Assembly: GCA_029204225.1 (NCBI GenBank)
Contig: CM055092.1
Span: 74,580,460-74,644,459, forward strand
DNA from: Diphasiastrum complanatum
Taxonomy: Eukaryota > Streptophyta > Lycopodiopsida > Lycopodiales > Lycopodiaceae
Length of the DNA: 64,000 nt
Reading direction: 5' to 3'
The notes beneath the pieces are model-generated. The model worked only from the letters and a program-made list of their open reading frames with translations, was not told the origin of the DNA and made no database searches. Shown piece by piece: positions 1 to 10,942 of this stretch. The translations under genes and the position numbers were made by a program. Position 1 is the stretch's first letter; each line of letters opens with the position of its first letter.

Positions 1-686
1 TGGTGGCCTCGACATCCATCTCTTTCCTGTTAGAATTAAGCAATTTTCACATGGTTTTGATGTATTTTGACATCTATATGAATCTACACGTGTGAGGACC
101 TGTCCACAGTGTGAAATGACACTTGTAATATTCAGATCCATTTTGATTATCTTTCATTTGAGTCTAATATGACATCTCCTAAATTATAGGAGTTAGGTCC
201 TAGATTGTGGAATCTAGAAGGTCAACACAAACCAACAAAGGATGATGTGGCAAACTTGATAGATCTTATCCAAAGTGGATATGGATGAATACAATGAGCT
301 TTCCCACACGTGCTGGATGCAGCTTAGAGAGAGATTATTGTGATTTGTACTTGATCCATCATGGATCCATTATTGAGCTAATGATGAGAAATCTTGGTTT
401 GTGAAGCAATCTTGGTTTTTTCACTCTCTTAAGCACTTTCTTTGTGGATGAATGCTAAGTAAATGTTTAGTAACTATTTCTGTGTTATCAGGGCGTACAG
501 TAGCTTACTTCACACGTGTGAAGCCGTGGATCATCATTTTTTATTGTTCTTGCTTGGAATCAGAAAGATTGTCAGTAGAAGCTAGATTTGGAAGCTAGTC
601 TTGATATAGATCAAGATCCAAGCTACCAATCACTCTTTGTGATCATTTGTAGATCAAATTCAGTCTTAAAACTCTGAATTTTGACA
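1..686 (+). mobile_element. Ty1/copia 5' LTR (left end outside window)
   Basis: The sequence ends in CA at 685-686 and is followed at once by a copia-type primer binding site, so it is the 3' part of a 5' LTR. It contains copies of the palindromic CACGTG core (about 91-100 and 511-520). Its layout and its TTGACA end resemble the LTR at 27911-28673, suggesting one broad family. The left boundary is not visible. Confidence 0.7.
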
Positions 687-698
687 TGGTATCAGAGC
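687..698 (+). promoter_or_regulatory. Copia primer binding site
   Basis: TGGTATCAGAGC is the classic plant copia primer binding site, complementary to the 3' part of initiator methionine tRNA. It lies directly against the LTR end at 686 with no spacer, as expected for this superfamily. Confidence 0.85.
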
Positions 699-1302
699 CA
701 AGTCAAAGAGCTTAGTTGATGATCCAAAAATCTTCATTTTGGTGAAAGCATTGGTGCTAGATTCATTTTGAAGGAGGGCAACCTTTTCTAATAGTTTACT
801 TGTAATGTTGAGGTTTAGATTAGTGTGGAAAGTTCAGATGTACTTATCACGCGTGTGAGAGGCTACTGGAGTTGTACTTTCACCAAAACTTTGTGATTTT
901 TCAATATTTGAGCTTCAAACAAGTTGTGTAGAGTGAAACTAGTGATGTGCTTATGAAAAACCATTGTTTCCTTCATAGTTTTGATGAGTAAATGGTGTTA
1001 GAAACTTATTAAACCTACAAATCCTTGAAGAGAGTTTGAGGCTTATGTTATTTAGTTCAAGAGTGAAACTAAAACCATCTAAACACCATTGGAAGGTATT
1101 GGCACTTCAAGAGTCAAATCCAAGCTTCTAAGTAAATAGATTGTGTAGAATACTTTTTTTCAAATCTTTTGAGTTCAAGATCATTATAGATCTTGCTTCT
1201 TGGGTCTAGTGAGATTCAAGAGATAGCATTTTAGCTAAATTCTGAGAAAGGAAGAAGGAGAGCCTTTGAATAGTACATTTGTTGTACTTGTTACTAGATA
1301 GA

Positions 1303-1860
1303 ATGGGTTCAATTGGAGCCTATCTTCTTGAGGCTAGTGAAAGGCTAAATTCTAATAATTATTCAACTTGGAAAGTAAGAATGGAGTCACTACTTGTGCT
1401 CCAAGATATGTTTGATCTTGTCATAGGTGAGGAAGAAGAACCTCAAGGAGGGCAAGATCTAGTGAGGTACAAAAAGAGAGCTAGACTAGCATTACATTTC
1501 TTGAAAATGAACATTAGTAATGAACTTCTAAAGGAAGTGGCATCTTGTACCTCGGCCAAGGAGGCATGAACTACCTTAAAGGATTTATGAATCCAAAAAA
1601 TACCTCTAGAGTGCTTATGATTAGAAACAAAGTTCTTCAAAGCATTAGAGGAAGTGATGAGAGTGCTCAAGGGTATGTCTTGAGATCAAAATCTCTCAAC
1701 AAAGAACTTTCCATCATTAGTGAGGGTATTCATGATGAACATGTTAGAATTTGTCAATTTTTGCTTGAATGACATTGAAAGAATTTGTGCAATCTGCAAT
1801 TGGATTTTTGGACCAGTTTCAACCAGAATATGATGAGAGTATACCATGTAGATGAACACA
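1303..1860 (+). pseudogene. Broken copia Gag (UBN2-type)
   Basis: The ORF opens at ATG 1303, about 600 bases downstream of the primer site. The N-terminus has the plant copia Gag pattern: a residue stretch around LNSNNYSTWKVRMESLL followed by a helical UBN2-type domain. It reads openly to a TGA at 1567. The next in-frame problem is another TGA where a Trp codon is expected, and the Gag reading then continues in a shifted frame over 1545-1772. No protease, integrase or RT follows, because the element is cut off before the GA repeats at 2286. Assignment to copia Gag is firm; nothing here can be functional. Confidence 0.75.
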
Positions 1861-2282
1861 ATACAAAGGCCTTAGGATTCGGACAAGGAGGATTGTCAAC
1901 AATCATATTTGGGCCAATGGAGTGCACACAGAGAATCCAAGAGTACGAGAGGTAAACTCTTTAAAGTGTTTTTCAGAAATGCTTTAATCTTTGACCCGTA
2001 TGACACTTCAAGTATAGTTTAGGCCAATAAATATTGAGCGATAGGATGAGTGCCACGATACTTTGAAGTTAATCTCTCACTTGCTTCTAAAAGGAAAAAT
2101 CCAAATAGAATATTTAGATGAAGTTAATCTCTCACTTGCTTCTAAAAGAAAAGATCCAAATAGAATGATTAGATGAAGTTAATCTCTCACTTGCTTCTAA
2201 AAGAAAAAAATCCAAATAAAAATGATTAGATGTAGTTAACCTTGATTTCCATATTCAATAATTCATAATAGACTCATTCACG

Positions 2283-2285
<3 letters not shown>

Positions 2286-2337
<52 letters not shown>
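2286..2337. repeat. (GA)26 microsatellite
   Basis: An uninterrupted GA run of about 52 bp. Serine-leucine ORFs read through it on the other strand are artefacts. The bases between 1861 and 2285 contain three diverged short tandem copies around GTTAATCTCTCACTTGC (about 2068, 2116 and 2177) and no gene. Confidence 0.95.
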
Positions 2338-2339
<2 letters not shown>

Positions 2340-2670
2340 ATGAAAGAGTTAAAGGTAACCAACACTCCCAATTCTAGGAAGGTGTGTAGCCCTTGTTTTC
2401 TTCCATTAAAGACGTGGTTCAAATGTTTTTTTGTTGGAAAATGAGTTCCAAAAAAAAGCCCAAACGCCGCAGGGAGGAAGCATGTGGTGACATTATGGAG
2501 TAGGATATAATCGTGTGGTTCGGGAGTTTTGATTAGCACTCTATAATGTTTCTCCTGTGTTTCTCTTCATGTGTGTTTAGGGTCAGTGTGGGTGGGTGTG
2601 TGTGTTTGTGTGTGTGTTTCGATGCTAACTGGTTTACGGTTTGTGTTATATATTAATTTATGTTCATGCT

Positions 2671-2698
2671 GAGAGATAGAGAGAGAGAGAGGAGAGAG

Positions 2699-2736
<38 letters not shown>

Positions 2737-2787
2737 GAAGAGAGAGAGAGAGAGAGAGAGTGGAGAGAGTGAGATGAGAGAGAGAGA

Positions 2788-2837
<50 letters not shown>
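2671..2837. repeat. Compound GA-rich microsatellite
   Basis: About 167 bp of GA repeats broken by single GG, TG and AAG interruptions, so it is older or more mutated than the clean GA runs elsewhere in the window. Confidence 0.95.
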
Positions 2838-2840
<3 letters not shown>

Positions 2841-3204
2841 ATACATCAAACATTTTCAACTTTTGCAAAAAGAAGGACCATAAGTTGGTTTCAAGAAAAA
2901 GAGTATTGATAGGATAAATCACATGAATATTGACTTTGGATCATCATTGGCCCTAGATAATGCTCTTGTTGATGATGACCCCTTGCAGATATAATTAGTT
3001 CATCAATGTCTTGTGAATCAATCCATGTCTCCAAATCTCTAGAACGTTCTTACCACCCAACCACACCTATCCTAGATGTTGCACATGAGTCCTCCATGAT
3101 ACTCCATGTGGATTCCACAAACTTGACCAACCCTTTAAAAAAGAGAAGACATCTTGGACGTATTATGACTAGTTTGAAAGATAATTGCAAATTACTATGC
3201 ATTA

Positions 3205-3858
3205 TTGCTTTGTCAAAGACATTCTAGGTCCTTGTCTGACCTTCCTCTTCCACCTACCTTACAACCATTAGTAAAAACTTTTATTAGAAGTAGATATTCG
3301 TGTTGGCCACTCCAATCACCATCACCATTAAATGGAACACCATTTACGTATTGGAGTCGAATGTACATGATCATGCCTAGTGAACACTTTCCTAAGGCTG
3401 GTTTGGGCCTTTTTGCATTGAGTAGTATTGAGGTCCCTTTAAATAGTGTTGTGACATTGATGCCATATGCAGGACCTCAATACAATTGGGGCGATTGGCA
3501 TGCTTTGTGTCGTCACCAATGGAGGATGCAAGTATATGGCTTGAATTCAAATGCTTGTTCTTTAGAGGAGCAACGCATGCAAGGAGGCAACATCTCAAGG
3601 GCAAATCGTACATACATTGATGGACGTCCAGATGTGCATGGAAACATTGCTGCATATATAAATAGTTCCATTGGCCACCCTCTATTGATGAATTGTGATT
3701 TTGAAGAATGCACCAATAGAAAAGAAGAAAATTTTACTAGGAATGTAAAGGGCACTTATGTAATGGTCTGTGCCACTAGATCTATCAAGTTTGGGGGGAA
3801 TTGTTCATCAAGTATAGTTTCAACTGTCCTCTACCCAAATGTTTGCAAAAGACAATAA
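3205..3858 (+). pseudogene. SET-domain protein fragment, frameshifted
   Basis: The reading from Met 3361 shows the main SET motifs in order. A GLGLFA element follows the turn SEHFPKA, then a Y-x-G region in MPYAG, then YIDGRPDVHGNIAAYINSS, then NCDFE, and finally VMVCATRSIKFG. SET domains transfer methyl groups from S-adenosylmethionine to lysines, mostly on histones. The expected closing G-E-L-F-I-x-Y motif is present in the next frame directly after a run of six G at 3793-3798, so a one-base indel breaks the gene. A CACTA tnp2 gene follows on the same strand; whether the SET gene was captured by that element cannot be told. No pre-SET or PHD region is visible upstream. The 73-codon ORF at 3006-3227 may be an upstream part but has no recognisable domain. 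Confidence 0.6.
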
Positions 3859-4046
3859 GTCAAATGTGAAGATTTAAATTTTGTTGATATGTAGAGATGT
3901 ATAATCCATGCATCTTGATTGTATATGGTTTGTGTCATTAAATATGTCAAATGTTAGGAGCATTATTCGTCATTTGCCTAGATTTAATGTTAGGAGCATT
4001 ATTCTTCTTTGAGTTCATTGAATGTTAGCAAGTTGAAAAGACAAAT

Positions 4047-4247
4047 TTGTCTAATAGATACATTGGTATGTTCATACTTTTTAAACTAAGAGGTAATTTA
4101 TATTCATATGCAACATTTAGATCTATCAAGTATTGGGAGAAAATGTTTATCAAGCATTGTTTCAACCTACTTCTTGTTATTTTGATATATAGGATTCTTC
4201 ATTCTCATTTAGTGTTGGAGACAATAATCCTCGTATGGTCAACGTAG
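4047..4247 (+). pseudogene. Diverged second copy of the SET C-terminal segment
   Basis: DNA around 4110-4170 repeats that around 3775-3830: both contain AGATCTATCAAGT, a short spacer and a stretch ending in GTTTCAAC. The translation around FRSIKYWEKMFIKHCFN lines up with the ATRSIKFG plus shifted ELFIKYSFN reading of the SET fragment, and the residues upstream also match loosely. This is a partial tandem duplication of the end of the SET domain. It has no start of its own. Bases 3859-4046 hold a short TGTTAGGAGCATTATTC duplication and nothing else seen. Confidence 0.5.
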
Positions 4248-4254
4248 ACAACGA

Positions 4255-5508
4255 ATGCAATACAACGGTCCACATATAAAGCAATTACCTCATTGTCTAC
4301 GTCAAGGCTTAAAAGAGATGATGGAAATTGATGAGCGCATTAATCAAGAGACTAATGCATCTGAATCTAGCTCATCTAGATCTACTTCTTCGCAAACAAG
4401 TTCCAAGGATGAAAATGAGCTTCCAATGAATGATGAATTTGAAGTCATGGGAGACATGTTGTGTACGAGAACAATATTGCAGCTAGACACAATGAACAAG
4501 ATGAGGAGGCACTTTTGTCTAAAGAAGAATGAAAATTGCGAGAAGAAGTCAAAGATCGCATTGTATCTTGGAGCAAAGACATCTCGTTTGGTGACTTCTC
4601 TACTTCTATTAAATCTTCAAGCCAAATATAGATGGAGTGACCAAAGCCTCACATCATTATTTGAGTAAAATTTTTTTCATCTACTTGTCATTTTTGCTTT
4701 GAAACACAATTTACAATTTGGACATCGAGTGATATTTTTTTTACAATGACTTCTTTTGTCATGTACAGACTATTGAAAAACAAAATTCTCCCAGAAGGGA
4801 ATGTCATGCCTGAGACAAGAGATGAGGCACGAAAGGTGTTGTCTCACATCGGGATGGACTACAAGCAATATCATGCATGTCCAAAAGATTGTATTTTATA
4901 TCGAGGAAGGTACGAATCACTCAAGAAATGTCCCATTTGTGATACTCCTCAATATAGAGATGATTTGAAAGGGGAAACCATTCCGTGCAAAGTTTTACAA
5001 CATTTTCTAGTAATTCCACGATTGCAACGTTTATTTCGTTGTAAATCTCTTGCACAACTTATGGACTGGCATGCACACCATACCTCTACGGATGGGATGA
5101 TGAGGATACCTTCGGATTCACCTGCATGGAAACACATCAACAAAGAGTATCCAAGCTTTGTCAATGAGTCAAGAAATGTGAGATTTGGTCTTGCAACAGA
5201 TGCTGTGAACCCCTTTGGTGTACGAGCAACTACGTGGTCCATTTGGCCTGTTTGCTTGGTAAATTATAATATTCCTCCTTGGTTGAGTACAAAATAGGGA
5301 CACAATATGTTGGCACTTTTAATTCCTGGCCAACGCAAGGTTAAGAACATGGATGTGTATCTTGAGCCGCTTATTGACGAGTTGGAAGATTTGTGGAAGG
5401 GGATAAAAGCATATGACATTTTGCGCCCCTTACATGAGAGGGAGTTTAAACAACATGCCATTGTAATGTGGACAATGCATGACTATTCAGGATTAGGTGA
5501 ATGCTCAA
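4255..5508 (+). pseudogene. tnp2: CACTA (En/Spm) tnp2-type transposase, truncated
   Basis: The reading matches the plant CACTA transposase family Transposase_21 (TNP2/TNPD). It contains AKYRWSDQSL, HACPKDCILYRG, a cysteine pair in KKCPICDTP, the NVRFGLATDAVNPFG block, WSIWPVCLVNYNIPPWL and LLIPGQRKVKNMDVYLEPLIDEL. Exon 1 runs to 4664, a GT-AG intron covers 4665-4768 (GTAAAA to TGTACAG), and joining exon 2 at 4769 keeps the frame across a conserved Leu-Leu-Lys. An in-frame TAG at 5295-5297 interrupts exon 2, and the frame is open again to 5508, where a second intron donor appears. The remaining C-terminal part is missing here, but its next exon survives in the duplicate at 32148. TNP2 normally excises elements by binding CACTA termini. 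No CACTA terminal repeat was found, so the element is incomplete. Confidence 0.8.
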
Positions 5509-5717
5509 GTAATCATTCAAACAATGTCTATCTTGTGTACATAGGAGTTTGTTTACAATTACATAGAACTAGTAATTCTTGACATTTACATGATATACTA
5601 CAATGGCTATAATTATTCTTTAACACTATGTCGACTGCTCAATGAGATTAGATTTGGCATGGCATACTTGGCATCCTATACTTTATTTGTACAAATTTGT
5701 CAAGATGCTGCTCTTAT

Positions 5718-6895
5718 GGAAGCAAAGACCTCGATGGAGGAGGTGGATCGTCCCTAATCTATTGCTGCATCATCGAATGGGGCATCAGAGAAACCAAAAT
5801 CTACAATGCTAGCCAATCATGCAAGAGAGGATGACATGGCCTCACAATAGAGTCACGAGGCAGAACCAAGCACCACATGTCACAAAGTTGACCAAGACCA
5901 GCAAAAAGATGACCAATATGAGCCTAAGGCTTGCATAATGAAAATTTTGCAACCGGACTAGTGTGGGTATCGTTTTGGAGATCATGCACGCACTGAATGT
6001 CCAGTACAAAACCCTCACTTGAAAAATCAAAGGGATAATGCAAACCATAAAGTTGGAGGTCAGAATCAAGAAAGGTCAAACTTAATGACGAGCCAACAAG
6101 AGAATCATTTAACAGATATCAGGAGTTTTGTCTCAAGCACATCAGGATAGTCCTTGACTGAAAAAGATGGAGTGGAAGTCTTGGTAATATCGTCAGGCCT
6201 TGAGTTCAACTAAAGACCATAATAGCTTACCACTCTACTATGTGGAGAGTGAGGAGAGACATTTGTTTCATGTGTATGCTTATCACCTCTGAGGGATTGG
6301 TATTTAGCAAATGGTACGATGTTTCAAATGTGGTGGAAGACATCATCGATCAGAATGCCCACATCGAGGTGATTCAACAACCTTTTTACCTTGGTGTTCA
6401 CAATGCGGTGTCAACCATCCATGTCTAGATTGTACATTGAGACAATTACGAAAAGCTAAGATGGCATTATTTTACAAGGACCAGCATGTACCATGTTATC
6501 AAGCAAGTCCACTCAAGATGCACTACAAATGAAAAATTTTAGTGCCACCTGGTTTTGAGACAAGTGGATTACACGACAATCCTCCCAAATCCAAAAAGTG
6601 CACAGAGTCACCTCAGACTCAAATGACTACATCATCACAAAAGACGGAGCTGGTAGAATCCATCAAGCATATTGCAACAATAGAAATAGCTAGAATTCTA
6701 CCCAGCCTTCTACAACAAACAGTGGATGTTACATTACAACAAGTACCTATGGCAACTAAAACTCTTGGCGGTAAACCGGCACAAGGCTTGCGAGCAAGCA
6801 TGGCCACACATTCTTCGAGACCACAAGATGATGGGAATGAAAAGCCTAAGACAACCAACTCCAAAGTCATCAGCGGGCAATGTCCAACCAAATTT
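5718..6895 (+). pseudogene. Decayed zinc-knuckle ORF, copy C1
   Basis: A long reading with several stops and frame changes. The clearest part is 6311-6532, with a CCHC-like knuckle CFKCGGRHHRSEC and, about 14 residues later, a second Cys/His cluster CSQCGVNHPCLDC. A further stretch at 6542-6898 is rich in Ser, Thr, Gln and Lys. An earlier fragment near 5960 (YRFGDHARTEC) looks like another damaged knuckle. The architecture could be a retroelement Gag or the second protein of the neighbouring CACTA element, and the evidence does not decide. The duplicate at 32246-33537 shares most stops, so decay began before the duplication. Confidence 0.45.
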
Positions 6896-7168
6896 TGATT
6901 GTTCCACAATGCAATAAACCACCAATAAAACACCAACAAATTCGGGAACATCGATTCTTAAAAGGCCTTCTATCATCTGCTAAAAGTGTGCCCTACCAAC
7001 TGACAAATCAGCACTATTCTAGCATACCGGTATGCATCTGTCTCTCTTTTGCTTGGCTCTCTTAATGTTGTACTCTCACAAGGATGATGCCTTGATAACC
7101 CAACTACTGTATATGTTTGTTGATCACATGAAAGAATAAAAAGAGCTTTCATAGGATTGAGAAAGATG

Positions 7169-7723
7169 GTAGTCCAACGATGGACAACACTCTTTAAGTA
7201 TGGAAACACGCCCATCCTGTCTCAATAGGCAGCGATGGACATTTCCTTACATTTGGCAACCTTTCATGAGACCATAAACAATGGTCTGATGGCCACCTTT
7301 TCAACCATAAAGAAACTCATGTAAGCCGACTCTTCATCTTGATAAGATTTATTGAATAGTGAGGTCGTTGTCCACATAGTGGTGGACAGTTGACTCTTTA
7401 CCTTGACAAGTATAAATGAATAATGAGGTCACTATCCAGTGATGGACAATTGACTCTTCATCTTGATAAATATGAAGTGAATAATAGTTAATGAGGTATG
7501 TTGTCCAACGATGGACACTATGACCTATTCTATCAATTCTTTACTTATCACTTTACACACAAAGCATCCTACTGTCCAGCGATGGACAATAGGACCATTT
7601 ACTCTTCATTTACTAATAGCTCTTGGCTATCAATGGCTCATTGTCCAGTGATGGACTACAAACTCTTACTAGCTTTTTTGATAATCTTTACATAAGTATC
7701 ATGTTCTATCTAGCACTGGATAG
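7169..7723 (+). repeat. Array of nine short hairpins, copy C1
   Basis: Within 555 bp there are nine short inverted repeats with 4-8-base spacers. The commonest form is TGTCCA-N4-TGGACA, at 7502-7517 and 7573-7588, with variants at 7172-7185, 7369-7388, 7433-7448 and 7642-7656. Others use different stems: AGACCAT with ATGGTCT at 7269-7287, CTGTCT with AGGCAG near 7218-7234, and TCTATCTA with TGGATAGA near 7705-7724. From 7369 the centres are spaced 64-71 bp apart. Spacers are often GTGA or GCGA, which would be GNRA tetraloops if transcribed from the plus strand. The simplest known parallel is the subterminal repeat region of CACTA elements. Confidence 0.75.
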
Positions 7724-8001
7724 ATGGAGACGTTAAAGCTCAATTCTTGTGGTAGAATGATTCTCTTAAAAGTTTTCGTATATCTTTGGTATTACGGTAC
7801 TAAAATGATAATGTAGCATCATCATACTGCTCCAGCTTCTTCATTTCAGTTCAGATCTAAACCAAAACACTAGCTATCTCAACAAAAGGTATGGTACCTA
7901 CTGACTCTCCATAAAGCAAGTTATCTAACTCACTCCGAATATGTCTTATATACGATCTCTCCGTAACTCTTTATAAGCAAATATGTGCTCAAAAGTATTT
8001 T

Positions 8002-8211
8002 TTGGCTTTCTATGACCCAAAGAAAAAGAATCATCTCGAAGCAAAAGAAACAATGACAACCTCTTCAGAAGTCACGCCTACAACCATTCAGGTACAATTT
8101 TTGAGAGTAAGCAAACTCTTTGCAGCTTCAGCATGCGTGGTATGTTCAATTATAGCACTCTTCTACACAATCATGCTCTTACTTCCTTTTTTCGAAAAAG
8201 AAACGACATAA
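8002..8211 (+). CDS. Small ORF with one predicted membrane segment
   Basis: The 69-codon frame starts near a hydrophilic stretch rich in Lys, Glu and Thr and ends with a hydrophobic run (SACVVCSIIALFYTIMLLL) followed by a charged tail. That pattern would suit a single-pass tail-anchored protein. The duplicate in block C2 is cut off just before the hydrophobic part. No family was recognised, and the ORF may be chance. Bases 7740-8001 upstream show no gene. Confidence 0.2.
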   Translation: MAFYDPKKKNHLEAKETMTTSSEVTPTTIQVQFLRVSKLFAASACVVCSIIALFYTIMLLLPFFEKETT

Positions 8212-8229
8212 GACCACATCTAACCTTAT

Positions 8230-8737
8230 TGTTATGGTCATATTCAGTTAAGGACTTGTAATAGTCCTAATATGGTAGACCGGCCCTCTGATATTCGAGA
8301 TTGTTGGTCACGCCATGATTTAATTCCATGTCAAGGCTAGTTTGTGACTAATAACCTTGAGAGGACCCAGACACTCTAATTGAGACATATGGAGTATTGC
8401 ATGTTTGTGTGACGGATATAGGCAGGAGGACTACATGAAGAGATGTGATCTATTTATAGTTGACCTGCATGGGGGTTGCATGGTTCATGCACGAGACTCT
8501 ACTCTCTATATAATCTCTACTCTCTATATAATGAGGTGGGGATTCTCTCGTCGACATATTGGGTTTAGGTCATAAGTTTCTCTCTTCTCCTCTTGCTTCA
8601 CATGGCATGGCTTGGGGGCTAGATCCAGGTTTGCTCTAGGTTTGGATGGGCGATTTGGCTCCATTGTCTCTCTTATTGTGTTCTCCTATCCTCAACTTAG
8701 GAGCAATCCTTTCGGGTCTTTACATTGGTATCAGAGC
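8230..8737 (+). mobile_element. Copia LTR remnant with primer binding site
   Basis: A second TGGTATCAGAGC lies at 8726-8737, one base after a CA end at 8723-8724, so the sequence before it is a 5' LTR. A TGTTATGG start near 8230 is plausible but unproved. Two TATATAA boxes at about 8513 and 8528 fit the LTR promoter. No Gag ORF follows. The stretch 8111-9067 is absent from block C2, and TAAG occurs at both edges of the gap, so it is either an insertion here or a microhomology deletion there. Bases 9068-9668 hold no recognised gene. Confidence 0.5.
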
Positions 8738-9665
8738 ATATGAAGAGAGCAATATGTTTGGTAATGGTTATTCCATCATCGACTACTTTTCCAGTAATGC
8801 ATGGGAAACAATTTGATAGGTAATAATGGATTACCATAGGTAAACCTTATATATGAGAGTGAATGTTATTCATCTCAGAGATTTCTCGGATATGTTATTT
8901 ACTCATGAGAAACAGAAAATCTTTTGTAGCTGAGTTACAAGATCTCAGTGAGATATGTGAGTAACATATGTGGGTTCTGGAGGAATCTGCCAGATAAAGA
9001 ATGTGTTTATTCACATATGTGCATGATTAATCTTGTATGAATCTACTGTGTATTCCTAGTTACTAAGGTTATCTGGTGCACTTAACCTAGCCGATGAATA
9101 TGAACATATGGTCAAGTATTATTTTGACAGATACTTGCAAAGTTTACGGATCTTTCGATAAGCGGTGACAATTGGCGATAAACGGTCTGTCTACATAAAT
9201 TCAAGTAAGGACTCCATCCTCACCTTCCAAGTTGAGTAATTGCTTGATTGTAAGCTAGACAATATTAATGAAATAATTTGTATTTATATTTTTGATTGTT
9301 TAAAAGATGAAATTTGGCTTTGTTGTGAATTCCAATTATTTTCTTTAAAAAAGAATTCAAATCAATTTTTTTATTACTTAAAACTGAATGATGTTGGACA
9401 ACACCTGAGAGTTTCGTTTGAGTTCCTCTCTCGCAGGTGAAGGAAGAAAATAATAATAGAAGTGAGCCTATTCCTTCTTCTTGGAAAAAGAGAGATTAGA
9501 GATAGTCCAAAAGAAAATTGTGACAATGAAAAAGAATGAAATCTAAATTGCCATTTCTTTTTTGTTGTTTCATTGAGTGTCATATGCTATGCTGGTAATG
9601 TTAAAAGGAAGAAAGAATTAAGGGTGGCAATGGGAAGATGAAATGAATTAGTTGCAAAAAATATT

Positions 9666-9811
<146 letters not shown>

Positions 9812-10723
9812 GTAACTTTGTTATTGAATATAATGTATTACAAACATAATATTGCAATGAAAAGACCATTAAAAAAATATGATCAAGATTTTGTAATTAG
9901 ATCATGACACAATTGCATGCCAATTTATGGAATGAAATGGATGAATGAGTATGTTTCCTTTGTAAAATCACTTGAAATAATCATAGGTTAATGAAATTAG
10001 CTATAGATTTTACCTTATGAATTCCAACGTAGGTACAAATTTGTCCCACTCTGATTGGTGGATAAATATAGGTTGCATTTTTCAATTCGTTAGTTGACAA
10101 ATGTACGACTGTGATCAACATGAATAGGCTATAAACATGGTCATCACTTTCCACATTTCGATTCCGTGATCTTCTATTCTGAACTTCCTCGTCATTTTGT
10201 TTTCTTTCTTTCTCGCGATATCGAATCAATGTGCGCCTTCACATAAAGTGCACGGTCGAATTCATTCAGGCGCGCTAAAGCCTCTCGTCTCAACGATATC
10301 GGATCAACACATGCACGGTTGTTCAGTCCTCGATTGAAATCATTCAGTCGCATTGCATCGATATCAGGTTCAATACGGCTAGTTCCTCCATGTCCTCAGA
10401 TAACAAACTTCTGGATTTTTTGAATGCTAGTGACATTCCATCTGAGAAATTAAAGTATTTTTCGAGTAATTTTATGCTCCCTTCGATATCAATAAGCTAT
10501 TTTATGACAATCATTATAATTTAATTTCTTATCTTGATAATTTTTCTCAGATTATTAGTACTCTTCTTCAGGATATAAATAGTTTTTGTTCATTTTTAGG
10601 ACCTTGTGCATTCCCAACCATCTTCTAAGCATAAACACAAAAGAAAGTAACTAGCCTAATCATTTCAAAAGAAATATATATTGTGGTATCCAAAAAAGAA
10701 TATGTCATCTTCTAATCAAAGGA

Positions 10724-10942
10724 ATGGCTTTTGTCTTTTACATATCTGTTGAAATTCCAGATGATGAGTTTGATGAATCTTCAACTGTTCTATTGATCGA
10801 AGCATCTACATCTGCTCTAGTTGATGTAGATGATGCAGATACTGATATAGGGGTTGAAGATGAAGCATCTATGGCTTCATATTATCAAAAAACTCTCCCT
10901 CGTTCTATAATGCGATTCAAAAGTTTTGCCATTATCTTTTAG
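10724..10942 (+). CDS. Acidic short ORF ahead of gypsy pol, copy A
   Basis: A 72-codon frame rich in Asp, Glu, Ser and Val, kept open in block B at 40759-40977 with a few substitutions. It ends directly where the RNase H remnant of a gypsy pol begins, so it may be a shifted or scrambled part of that polyprotein. No domain was recognised. The preceding bases 10031-10723 contain several GATATCGG-type motifs and no gene. Confidence 0.2.
   Translation: MAFVFYISVEIPDDEFDESSTVLLIEASTSALVDVDDADTDIGVEDEASMASYYQKTLPRSIMRFKSFAIIF

Noticed and set aside
5842-6069. Minus-strand hydrophobic ORF over the zinc-knuckle region (also 32361-32588)
   Set aside because: Opposite-strand shadow of the decayed knuckle ORF, with no family features.
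7369-7723. CRISPR-like look of the 64-71-bp spaced repeats
   Set aside because: The repeats are palindromic and imperfect, the spacers are related to each other, and the genome is a plant's.
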